Of a stretch of DNA of 64,000 nt, positions 13,701-22,865 are shown piece by piece. This stretch comes from Arcuatula senhousia (lineage: Eukaryota > Mollusca > Bivalvia > Mytilida > Mytilidae). Both the position numbers and the translations under genes were made by a program. The stretch lies in NCBI GenBank assembly GCA_963971305.1, contig OZ020305.1, forward strand, positions 5,675,001-5,739,000. Reading direction: 5' to 3'. The stretch's first letter is position 1. The number at the start of each line of letters is the position of its first letter. A model generated the notes under the pieces. That model was not told the DNA's origin, ran no database searches, and saw only the letters and a program-made list of their open reading frames with translations.

Positions 13701-16700
13701 CCTACTACCTGCTAAACTGTCATACAGAAAAGTGAAGTCAGTAACCCATATTTTCTTACCTATCATACAAAGTAAGATCAGGAACCCACAATTTCTTGTA
13801 AGGGACTGTTATATTGGAGGTATCGTTGTACTGAGCAGGGTCCCATTGTAACAGGCAGTCATTCCAGGTCTTAAAAAAGATGATATATACTTTTTTAAAG
13901 CGGCAAACCTTCTTGCGAAGATGTCGGAAATCAGAAGTGTAAGATTGATGAATTCATTTATTAAGTTATCTGAAGAAAATTTATGTTTGTAAAATTGAAG
14001 CCTTAAACTTAACCGAATTTCACTGTTCTTTTTAGACAAAGAACATTCTTTTCAGTGTCCTTTGGTCTTGTATTTAACTATCTTCTTTTGGCTAGACACT
14101 TTTGTCCAATAAGTAGTTTGTTTTAATTTAATGAACTGATTTTTTGTGTGTAATATTCAACTTGCTCTTTTTACAAAATATAGAATCAAAATGGCAAAAA
14201 GCAATATAAATATAAAATTAAAAATATAGGGATTTCAAGGAGTCTTTTGAAGGCTGTTCTTTGGTTTCGTTTATTTTTTTCTTGGTTTAATTTCATGGCA
14301 AGTGAAAGCACTTGTACAAACTCTGTCTTGAAATCCTTTATAGCTTATTGAACAATACACAAGCTATAGATGTGACTTAATCATGCTTTTTATATTCTTT
14401 TTAAGACCCCACAATGGCTCTTTAATACAAAATTGGCAATTTATATCCAATTTGTTCTGTTTTGTTTTAATTGAAAAGGTCGATGATTAAACAAAATTTC
14501 TATTTCCACCTTAAAATCAAAAGATTAAAAGTTACCAATCGAATCCAGACATTCAACTTGATAATTTGGTCAGGTTCATCCTGAAATTAAAGAGTACAAT
14601 AAACAATGTTATTACGGACTCACATTGAAGCAAATATATTTAGTGCTTTCGCACCAAACAATAAACGTTATATTATTGAATTTTAAATATATTATGTTCA
14701 CAAATATGCTATGGAGGAATTAAATCTACTCTACAGCAATAATGCAATAATCTTTTAATATCCCTTTTGTTGGATAAAGCAGCCTTAGACTGATAACCTA
14801 AAATTTTTAGACTGTTAACCCCATGACCGTAAAAATATGGTTAAGATTAAAGATTCAAAATTAGAACAGTGACGGCATAAAATAGAAAAAAAAGAAGTTT
14901 CTTTCAGCTTTTCTTCTAGTAAGAGTATGGTGGTTTACTCCGTCGTTAAAAAAAAATTACTTCAAATTACAAATAGGAAATGTGACTGTGATTACAGGAA
15001 GATAAGACTAGTTACAAACAAAAGCGTTACGAGGGGCTAACATCACTTTTATAGCACTGCGAACCAGGTACGAGTCGAGAAAATGCCTTTTTGCTATAGA
15101 GCGATGCAATTCTGAGATTCGTCTGGTTGATATCAACATATGCATTAGTTTTATTCAGTGGGCTCAGATGATATAAGAAGCAAAAGAATCAGATGGATTT
15201 AGTCCGAAAAATTCAAAATCGGTAGACACAAAAACAAATCAAATTACAAAAAAAAAAACATCTTATTACATGTACGATAAAACCGCAATCAGCAACGTGA
15301 ACTCAAGTCAAAACGATTGAGAGTAACTCCGGTGCATCGTAACAAATCAGGCATTGTCAGAATCTGACAATCTTCAGATAGCAGATAGAAGCAAGGCATT
15401 TTTTGTTTCCCTCACCCAGTCCCTAGTGATAAAGATTACCCACCAAATCAATGAGTTGTCTAAGAGCCAATCCTAGGGTTGCATTTACCCTGTCTACGTT
15501 GGAACAGATCGGCCGAAGTCCTCTCTCGTAGTGACTAAATATAGAATCGTGAACTACCTTGGCTGGGTTGAAACTTTGAACAGAAGAGGAACAAGAAACT
15601 GAAATGAAAAAAAAGTATTGGATCAAATTATCTGGCTTTATTGTTACACTTTAGGATATAAATATACTAGAGGTTTTCGTCCACGTGTTCTTAATTGATT
15701 TATAAAGACAACCCTAATACAGTCATCCTTAGCTTATGTTTTATATTTGTTTTTAACCATTTAGATACGTTACATTAGTTGCTATGGTGGGTCTATTTTG
15801 TTTACTAGGTTGTTTTTACGGAAAAGCCATCAGACAGGCGTGGGCAGGGGAACCGAATGAGATTCTTTTTATATCGAATTATAGAAAATAAGCCAAAGGC
15901 GAGATGATGCAGTGTTCTTAATTAATATATTCGTCTTAATATTTTATTAATTTCATTTCAAGCTTTGTCGAGTGTTTGTTTTAAGACAAAAATATCTTTT
16001 GAGCAGAAAAAAATGAGATGAAATCGATTAACACCAATTAAAATCTAATTTTGTTAATTAGCACGTTTAACCTGTACCATCAATCAGTCAATCAATTTGT
16101 TTGTACAACTAATGCCAATATTAGAAAAGAGATTGAATGTGTGCAAACAAAATGTCAAAATGACCGTTATGATTAAGTTCAAATATTTGTAGAATGGGAC
16201 AGATTCTGTTTTCTCTTTTCATTACAATGATTTAAAAATTAAAGATCAATTATAACTTTTCAGTCATCTACGTGGTTTGTTCATTGTCCATATTTATCAA
16301 AGTACAAGTACTCCCATTTTATAGGTTTTATCGTCTACTTTGCTTTTTGGTTTCGCTCATGACTTAAAACTTTGAACTTCAACTATATCAAATAATAATA
16401 TTGAATTTTTGCCAATGGCTCCATAAATATTTATCCTGCTTGTTGTTATTTTATGTGTAAGGTGAGGTTTACTCTCTAGCGTAAGGCGCGTGATTAACAA
16501 TTTTCCATGAATCGTTTGGGGTTTTTTTTTTTTTTTTAAATTACATACATACTTGGCCATTCATCTTGATCTAAAATCCATTAAAGTGGTGCTTCATCTG
16601 TCGCTCGTTTGTTATTTTATTTTCAAATATAGTAAAATCAAAGAATATAAAATACTAGTGTAGTTAAAGTTATAATCTGTAAGATATCAAGTCGGGGTTC

Positions 16701-17581
16701 AAAAATTTTTGGTAAAGATGAACAATTGAAAGCCATTGTAACTTAAATATAAAAATCTCTCTTTCTATCTTTCTATGTTTTTTAGCTTGTGATATTTGTA
16801 TTTTAGGACAATTTGGCATTTCAAATTACTTTGGGAGATTTTTTTCGGACTTCATTTTAATCGTTTGTTTGAAACAGTGTTGTAATTTGTCTTTACATAC
16901 CATAAACTTACTGTGGTCAATGCATATCACTTAATGCAATTGCTGTATAGTTTTACTTACAGGTTTTTACATATAAATAATTTTGCTAAATAACAGGTTA
17001 CTTTTTCAAAGTTAATATTGCAACACATGTCTCGTTGTGACATATGTACATGTACAGGTGCCATTAGAAATCAAAATGAAACAAATGTCTGACGAAGAGT
17101 CAATTTTGAAATGATGTCTTCATGTACTATATATATTTTTTTTCAACTTATAAAATAATACAATTTCGTCCGCTAGTAAAAATTGAACACGCGTCCAAAA
17201 ACCGCTTATAATTGTTGTTCGCTTTCGAACAAGTACATTTCATTTTGAACATTTGAACGATTTAGCCAAAAGCCCCAACAAAAAGGAAATACAAAATACA
17301 AATACCAAACCGGTACACAAACGGTTAATCTGATTATGCTGTATATCGATATTTCAAGAAGTTACCTCTCATCAGCAGCATTTGAATCAAAACGTTGGAA
17401 GTCCAAAAACCAAAATAATTGATTGATTGCTTTTTTGTTTTAAATCAATATGCTGAAGATAAACAGTCATGTTTCTTAATTTACAATCTTACTGTTAGAA
17501 ATGTATAATTTTATAAAGTTGTTAGAATATAATATACTTACGGAGAAGAAGACCAAACACTCGGAGGGAGTCCTTTTGCAT
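1575..17581 (-). CDS. Nicotinic acetylcholine receptor-like subunit, 3' end off window
   Basis: Predicted subunit of a pentameric cation channel of the Cys-loop family in the plasma membrane. I assembled six exons: 17581-17542 (signal peptide start), 15598-15444, 14580-14536, 13869-13760, 3198-2663 and 1768-1575. All have AG/GT borders and compatible phases, giving 360 codons so far. The fifth exon holds the Cys-loop (two Cys separated by 13 residues), the GSWSY tryptophan loop, the vicinal CC of an alpha-type subunit (YECCPEPYPDV), M1, a GEK-VSLEVTVML M2 and the start of M3. The sixth holds the rest of M3 and the start of the intracellular loop. The M4 exon is not found between 1 and 1574, so it should lie off the left edge. 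The intron between exons 4 and 5 is 10.6 kb of mostly tandem repeats. The paralogue at 33409-40795 has identical exon lengths of 45, 110 and 536 nt. The family assignment is firm; the ligand is not shown. Confidence 0.9.
2663..3198 (-). CDS. nAChR-like exon 5: Cys-loop, C-loop CC pair, M1, M2
   Basis: The longest exon of the leftward receptor gene, 536 nt, starting phase 2 and ending phase 1. It starts after TTTTCAG and ends at a GTATGG donor. It encodes the second half of the ligand-binding domain and the pore. The GEK triplet before M2 and the PPSADSTPWIG stretch after it are typical of cation-selective invertebrate subunits. There is no internal stop. Confidence 0.93.
3440..4180. repeat. 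85-bp tandem array, palindrome-rich
   Basis: Five units begin with CACGATCGTTACGAT at 3561, 3646, 3731, 3816 and 3901, exactly 85 bp apart, followed by shorter decayed units to about 4180. Each unit has a CGATCG-rich dyad core and a GATCAACGCAATCAACTC spacer. It lies in the large intron of the leftward receptor gene. Confidence 0.93.
4181..5715. other. AT-rich intronic DNA, no gene seen
   Basis: This is part of the 10.6-kb receptor intron. It is low-complexity and AT-rich, with short open frames that show no recognisable protein similarity, poly-A near 4960 and G/C homopolymer runs near 5503 and 5635. I see no coding or RNA feature. Confidence 0.6.
5716..6177 (-). pseudogene. Transposase-like fragment, possibly KDZ/Zisupton type
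   Basis: A 153-codon open frame encoding a block with FLVDIFHVQKHTKSC, then a Cys-rich stretch (CLYHPKIGKVFCNSWLAC), then NTESCEQAFKKLNQY and a Met/His-rich tail. The spacing DxFHxxxHxxxC ... NTxxxEQxFxxL resembles the C-terminal part of KDZ-superfamily transposases. That is recall of a motif style, not a search result. No flanking transposase domains or ends are visible, so it is probably a relic in the receptor intron. It could instead be an unrelated Cys/His-rich protein. Confidence 0.45.
7013..7260. repeat. Interstitial telomere-like repeat tract
   Basis: About 250 bp of mixed TTAGGG and TTTAGGG units with occasional ATAGGG, AGAGGG and TACGG variants. TTAGGG is the usual metazoan telomere repeat; here it is embedded in a minisatellite whose own unit contains GGTTAG. 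Confidence 0.85.
8467..10474. repeat. Two copies of a 1004-bp higher-order repeat
   Basis: Distinctive variant units recur at constant spacing: GAGCATTTCAATAGG at 8467 and 9471, TCTGGTAAGGG at 8601 and 9605, and TTAACATTTC at 8957 and 9961. Each pair is 1004 bp apart, so a block of about 32 monomers was duplicated in tandem with little divergence. Confidence 0.9.
11050..11160 (+). mobile_element. Decayed Penelope-like 3' tail fragment
   Basis: A short stretch resembling the shared tail (TTCGTGCTCTAATTGTTCGTG, then CATTCAGGTGCCCCATTGG and a CTCTTTGCTTC end). Only the terminal ~100 bp remain. Confidence 0.55.
11403..11735. mobile_element. Possible MITE: ACGAAACACG-rich block with short inverted ends
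   Basis: About 330 bp of repeated AAAACACGA and AAGCACG motifs. The left end reads TAGGTGGTGGTAAATGGGG; the reverse complement of the right end reads AAGAGGGTGGTAAAGGG, so the ends form an imperfect inverted repeat. No protein signal is convincing. Confidence 0.4.
11990..12905. repeat. 86-bp tandem array, inverted relative to the 3.5-kb array
   Basis: Units containing AGTTGACTGAGTTGATCAAC start at 12601, 12687, 12773 and 12859 (86-bp period), with about ten units in all. Reverse-complemented, each contains AGGGGCACGATCGTTACGAT, the same core as the 85-bp array at 3440-4180. Short open frames across it are repeat artefacts. Confidence 0.92.
13496..13735 (+). repeat. GTGAGTGAG-type molluscan dispersed repeat, 3'-truncated
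   Basis: It begins GAGTGAGTGAGTGAGTTGG, then TGTTTTACGCCCGTGCAACG and GGCGATGAACATGAAAA. The first ~230 bp match the longer copy at 39283-39727. Repeats starting (GTGA)n followed by TTTTACGCC are widespread in molluscs. Confidence 0.75.
13760..13869 (-). CDS. nAChR-like exon 4: loop A region
   Basis: A 110-nt exon with an AAG acceptor and a GTAAG donor. It encodes TWNDCLLQWDP and then VPYKKLWVPDLTLYD. WVPDLTLYD is the family's loop A motif. Length and phase match the paralogous exon at 35175-35284 exactly. Confidence 0.92.
15444..15598 (-). CDS. nAChR-like exon 2: start of mature ligand-binding domain
   Basis: A 155-nt exon after a TTTCATTTCAG acceptor, encoding SIFSHYERGLRPIC followed by NVDRVNATLGLALRQLIDL. 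The donor is GTGGGT. An apparent ATG slightly upstream is inside the polypyrimidine tract and is not the start. The 40-nt exon at 17542-17581 supplies an in-phase signal peptide (MQKDSLRVFGLLL). Confidence 0.85.
15599..17336. other. Intron 1 of leftward receptor gene, nothing recognised
   Basis: AT-rich DNA with poly-T near 16520. No exon-like open frame, RNA gene or repeat array is visible. The next recognisable element is the ribozyme repeat near 17340. Confidence 0.55.
17283..17425 (-). ncRNA. Family B ribozyme repeat with hammerhead-like fold (17337-17380)
   Basis: On the minus strand, 17380-17337 reads stem I TGCTG, core CTGATGA, stem II GAGG/TCTT with loop TAACT, core GAA, stem III ATA/TAT with loop TCGA, a cleavage-position A, then CAGCA. 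TGCTG and CAGCA pair perfectly. The flanks (AAATACAAATACCAAAC on one side, TTTGAATCAAAACGTTGG on the other, plus strand) match the dimer at 41289-41800. It is a solo copy in the first intron of the leftward receptor gene. Confidence 0.65.
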
Positions 17582-18039
17582 CCTCTCTATTCTACTCTGA
17601 ACGTCCAATAGTCAATTGAGTCAACGGAGATAAACTAATGCAATACAAAAAGTCATTACGAGTTGCAGAGTAGCTCAATATGTTAGATATAGGCAAACAA
17701 TACTTTCGTCATAATTTGTTCAAAAGAAACTGTCATACAGCGAGGATTGATTTAATTCCTTTACACATATCAAGTGTTTACAGTCTTTTTAACGTGTATA
17801 GAAGTACAGGATTATGGTCTTAAATGGGACCAAATTTACTTTAAACCTACGTGACCTATTACATAAAGCACTTCCTATCATATTCCAATAGTTCCAAATA
17901 GTTTAAGCAGTTATAGTCATTAGATGCATGTGGTGATCAGTTAGCTGCCAGTCAAAAGTTCAATGGATAGCTACATATTGATAAGCCATATACCCTTGCT
18001 AATACTAAACAATAGTTATATATTAGAAATGAGTTATGA

Positions 18040-18270
18040 AAGGATATGGAGTAAGTGAACATTAGACCATTACACATATATTAACTCCAACTGCAATTAA
18101 TTTTCATGAGCTGTGTTGCCATTTCGAAAAATTATTCCTCATCATCAGCACTAGAACCCAAACAAAGGAAATCCATAATTCAAAAGATGTTCAAAATGCA
18201 TTAAACCAAACGAAATCCAAATAAATATAGCTAAGGACAAAATAACGACGGAGGGAGATAAACCTTAGGT
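18040..18270 (-). repeat. Family C dispersed repeat with decayed hammerhead-like core
   Basis: About 230 bp matching 48215-48445 in inverted orientation; shared blocks include GGATATGGAGTAAGTGAAC, CTCCAACTGCAATTAATTTT and CCAAACGAAATCCAAATAAA. On the minus strand 18149-18110 reads GCTG, ATGATGA (core C3 replaced by A), GGAA/TTTC stem II, GAA, a short stem III and CAGC, a near-complete hammerhead layout. It lies upstream of the leftward receptor gene start. Confidence 0.65.
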
Positions 18271-18304
18271 TTCAGAATTGACATAGATTTAAATAGTGCT
18301 TAAG

Positions 18305-20725
18305 AGCCAATCTGTGAGAAAACCATGCAATTTTGTTCCAAACCAATATTTTCATATCAACTTAAGGGATGGTTTAACAAAAAGACCTTCATGAAAGACT
18401 TATTTTGGCAAAATATTTTTTCTGGGAAATTCAAGATGGCCGACCTACAGGGTTCATCAGTTTTCCTGGGTTTCTTAACAAAATCAGCTTGAATAATTAC
18501 AAAACCTCATGTATTTCAAAGTTTCATTTGGTCCATTTATCTTCAAATTATCAAAAATTGAACAGTAAATATTTAAAGGGTAATACCTTTGCCTTCAAAA
18601 TAGATGAAAATTTTAAAAATCTTAATAACCATTACCCAGCGTCCCTAGGGGGTGACATGGGCAATTTTCCAAATTGTAAAAAAACATCAAAATACTTGAA
18701 TTTTAGCATTGTTTTATGTCTAAGGCAGGCTCTTTAAATCAAATTCACTCCCATATACTTTAAAAACAGGCTTTAATGTCAATTGTATTAAAAAATAGAG
18801 CTCGGTTCATGCTTTTTGACATCGCTACAAGTCAGAGAAGTGGGTCAGTCTCACATTTTGGTAGAAAATTTCCTATGTTTTGACAACATTTGTAAAGACA
18901 TGCTTGTGTTCAATTTTCACAAAGTGCATTTTTAATAAGTGACAAGATATGTTGTTACAATAAAAATTAGTGTAACTGTCTTCGAGTTGCGGAAAAAGTG
19001 CAATTCAAGAGTAAAATTGGTGTATTTTTCAAGAATAATTGATAAATTGAAGAAATTGTCAATTTTAGATGATGAAGGCAGACCCATAATAAATCCAGTC
19101 AAAAGTTCTGATTATTGATCCAAAAGAATGCTCTTTTGGCTCTTAGAAATAATGTTTTCAAGTATGTTAGCGGTCATAATTTTCAAGATAGAGGCATCCA
19201 AAAATGGCATTTGGTCATTTTCGTCATAGTCACAAAACGTGCTTCTGTACCATTTTGGTGACATTCTTTTTACAGATGTTGTTGAATTAATAGTAAACAA
19301 TTTAATTATTTCTTCAGTTTGCTTTTGTTTGCACACAAACAAAGGATTTCAAATGAATCTATCAAAAGGTGCCTGTTAAATATTTGTTCAAAATTGGCAA
19401 AAAGCATTATATGGTCAAAAACATCACGAACCCCCCAAAAAAACTAAGTAAAAAAAAATGTTTTCTGAAAGGTATCTGAGACGATGTCTTATAGTTTTAA
19501 CCACATGAAAAGAAGTGTAAAAAATTGCATTGCCTGGTACACATTTTTTTTCAAAAATTTTTCGGACTCAATTTTTTTAAAGGCAGATAGCAATTTCAGC
19601 CACATAACACATTTTGTCATTTTTGACCAAATTTATCTAAGTCAAATTTATACAGATTCTTTTGATATTGATTGCTGGCATGCAGACATAAGCATACTTT
19701 AGAATAAATAAAAACATTTTTCCCTGCATAGAACAACTTAAAAAAAGAAATGCTACCAAATGGGCCCAGGAGCTCATTATGGACTATGACGATAATGGCC
19801 AAATGCCACTGTTTGAATGCCTCTATCATAGAAATAATGACAGCTACCATATTTGTAAATATTATTTCTAAGAGCCAAAAGAGCATTCTTTTGGATCAAT
19901 AATCAGAAGTTTTGACTGGATTTATTATGGGTCTGCATTCATCATCTAAAATTGACAATTTCTTCAATTTATCAATTATTCTTGAAAAATACACCAATTT
20001 GACTCTTGAATTGCACTTTTTCCGCAACTCGAAGACAGTTACATTAATTTTTATTGTAACAACCTATCTTGTCACTTATTAAAAATGCACTTTGTTTAAA
20101 ATTGAACACAAGCATGTTTTTACAAATGTTGTCAAAACATAGGAAATTTTCTACCAAAATGTGAGACTGACCCTTTTCTCTGACTTGTAGCGATGTCAAA
20201 AAGCATGAGCCGAGCTCTATTTTTTAATACAATTGACATTAAAGCCTGTTGTTAAAGTATATGGGAGTGAATTTGATTTAAAGAGCCTGCCTTAGACATA
20301 AAACAATGCTAAAATTCAAGTATTTTGATGTTTTTTTTACTATTTGGAAAATTGCCCATGTCACCCCCTAGGGACGCTGGGTAATGGTTATTAAGATTTT
20401 TAAAATTTTCATCTATTTTGAAGGCAAAGGTATTACCCTTTAAATATTTACTGTTCAATTTTTGATAATTTGAAGATAAATGGACCAAAAGAAACTTTGA
20501 AATACATGAGGTTTTGTAATTATTCAAGCTGATTTTGTTAAGAAATCCAGGAATACTGATGAACCCTGTAGGTCGGCCATCTTGAATTTCCCGGAAAAAA
20601 TATTTTGCCAAAATAAGTCTTTCATGAAGGTCTTTTTGTTAAACCATCCCTTAAGTTGATATGAAAATATTGGTTTGGAACAAAATTAAGGATTTTGCAT
20701 GGTTTTCTGGCAGATTGGCTGTTAA
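18305..20725. mobile_element. Foldback element with ~1-kb inverted arms
   Basis: The left arm (about 18305-19480) is inverted in the right arm (about 19640-20725). For example AAGGGATGGTTTAACAAAAA at 18365 reappears reverse-complemented near 20650, and GAATGCTCTTTTGGCTCTTA at 19127 reappears reverse-complemented near 19885. Arm identity is high at the outside and falls toward the centre. The mirrored open frames (18405-18737 plus, 20309-20611 minus) reflect this symmetry and carry no known domain. It lies between the receptor genes. Confidence 0.88.
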
Positions 20726-20986
20726 AAACATAGTGTACACATGAGAAGTAATTTCATGTACAAGTACACCATATATAAAAAATGAAGAGCATACATATCT
20801 TAAACGCGGGGAATTGTTCTACTAACTCAACACGGCATAAGAGAAAAACTCTTGTAAAATGTTGCAGTTTTTGTTTACATATTCTGTAGGAAGCAGGTCA
20901 CAAAAACAGCATTTAGTAAAGCCCCAGGCATATGTACATGTTTATGTTTTACCGGTTGATCTAAAACTTTTGTTGGTCAAGATACA

Positions 20987-21190
20987 GAAGCAAAGTGGAA
21001 CCAGTGGGGGCATTCGAGTGTCAAAAGACCAAAAAGGCAACGACAAAACCGGTAAACACGAAAAAGAACAGCACGAAGAAACACAAAACACAAATCACCG
21101 AACAGCAATCAACAACACGAACTCAAGGCGTAATGAGAATGAACCATTCTAAGGTGCCCCGGAAGAGTAACAGACTCCTGCATTTGGCTC
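20987..21190 (-). mobile_element. Penelope-like element 3' tail
   Basis: On the minus strand it ends with the shared terminus CACTTTGCTTC, preceded by GCCTTTTTGGTCTTTTGACA and TTCGTGCTGTTCTTTTTCGTG. It is a 5'-truncated copy of about 200 bp with no remaining coding frame. Confidence 0.75.
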
Positions 21191-21199
21191 AAATATATC

Positions 21200-22436
21200 G
21201 GAAAGGGCGTTATTAAGCTAACATTCAATCATTTACGAATATGAATACGAAAACTTTATTTTACTTAGGCACATACATAACAATAAACATAAGCTCTGGT
21301 GAGCTTTTTACCGAATACAGACGACCATAATATATCATTACATGCATACAGACAATAAAGCGACATAAAAAATACAGTAAAATAAATAATATATCAATAA
21401 AAGCACTATTCACTACTTAGTCATTATTAATCAGCACACAGTTGAAAAACATTAATATAATATCAAGAACTAGCAGTTTACAGCAGAGATAAGATAAATT
21501 ATCTGCAAGCAGAACAGTGACAATCAGATCCATTCCAGGACTGAATGGGGCTTTTGAAATTAGAAAAAAAACTGCATTAAGCCCCAAAATGGTCTGGGAG
21601 ACTATTCCACATTATAGCCGTAGCAAATCAAAAACTTTTCTTACCATAAGTTGATGTTTTTACATGAGGTACACCAAGAATATTGCTATATCTGAAAGAA
21701 TATTTAAATTCTTTAACATTTAAAAGGTTATGTAAGGCTACAAGTGCAATTTTGTTTTCAGTATTTTAGGTTTCAAGCGCCAAAGATTTTTTTATTGATA
21801 ATCAATATCTATACCTAGTAATTTTACAGTAGATTCACATGAGATATTTGTGCCTTGAATGTCTATATATGGATCTTTAAAAATGTCTGTTGACCAAAAG
21901 CTAGAAATTGGAATTTACCAGGATTTGCATTTCGCATTGTTTATTGATATTCAGTAGTTTTTGCATATCTGTTTTTTTTATATGTTGTCTGTTTTTTAGC
22001 CCTGTCCTTGTTTGTGTTGACTGGTTTTATTCCAAAAAAAATTTCGGGGGGAGCCTTAGAGAGATCCATTAGAAGTATGGAAAAAAAGCCCGTTTTATTT
22101 CTTCTTCAGCAAATAAACAATTAGCGCCAAAGAATCGAATTTTCAAAAAGAGCTGACACAATTGAGACAAACACATACAGGAGGAATCGAAGACAGCAAT
22201 GGTTTTAACTTTTAAGACTGAAATATCGTTTATATTTTGAAACCTGAATTCTAATGGATGTTTGTGAAAGTAATATTTTGCAACATTTTGACTTATTCTA
22301 ATGGATGTTTGTGAAAGTTCTGTGCTTTCCACGTTTACATTCTCATATTCTATTATTAGAATTTCGCATATTTTTTTTAACTTAAACATTATTTACTAAC
22401 TCCAAATATTTCCGTTGAGTTTTCAAACATTTGAAC
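21200..22436. other. No gene recognised
   Basis: AT-rich intergenic DNA. The open frame at 22069-22389 (minus, 106 codons) has no motif I recognise and lacks flanking gene signals; I do not call it a gene. Confidence 0.5.
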
Positions 22437-22865
22437 AAGTCTATGACAAACGTGATGACTTCAACTTTCTCATTGTCAACTTTCCCTTCTATTGTAGCAA
22501 CATTCCGTCCGCATCAGTTTATGGAGTTTACGGTTTCGTTACTCCAGAGCTTGCGGGAAATATATCGATTTCCTTGGCAGAGCGTCACGTTTGACACAGA
22601 AATTGCTGTCACAGTGGTATGTTGCTCCTCGGTTGCGGTCTTCACTCAAGAAATTTTACGGTAGACTCTTCAGGAGCACCCGAGTTCACTCTCATTACGA
22701 CTAGAGTTCGCTTTGTAAATTGATATTAAGTGTTTTGGGTTTTTTTTGTGTTTCCGTGTTTCATGTGTTGTCTGTTTTTTTCGTCCTGTCCATGTCTGTG
22801 TTTACTGGTTTTGTTTCTTCCCTTTCGGGCTTTGACATGGTACCTCTGTTTCTTTGATTTAAACC
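22437..22865 (+). mobile_element. Penelope-like element, 5'-truncated with internal deletion
   Basis: It starts in the last part of the reading frame (YDKRDDFNF, IVNFPFYCSNIPSAS), passes through a damaged C-terminal block including SLKKFYG, and continues into the shared tail ending near GGTACCTCTGTTTC. Frame breaks and a skip between coding end and tail show decay. Confidence 0.8.

Noticed and set aside
15599..15626. ATG at 15626 as start of the leftward receptor
   Set aside because: It lies in the polypyrimidine tract of a clear acceptor; the 40-nt exon at 17542-17581 gives a better signal peptide in phase.
18405..20611. Pair of MAKYFFWEIQDGRP-type open frames as duplicate genes
   Set aside because: They are the two arms of one inverted repeat; no recognised domain and no promoter or splice context.
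22069..22389. 106-codon open frame as a gene
   Set aside because: No domain, no neighbours and no exon signals; length is possible by chance in AT-rich DNA.
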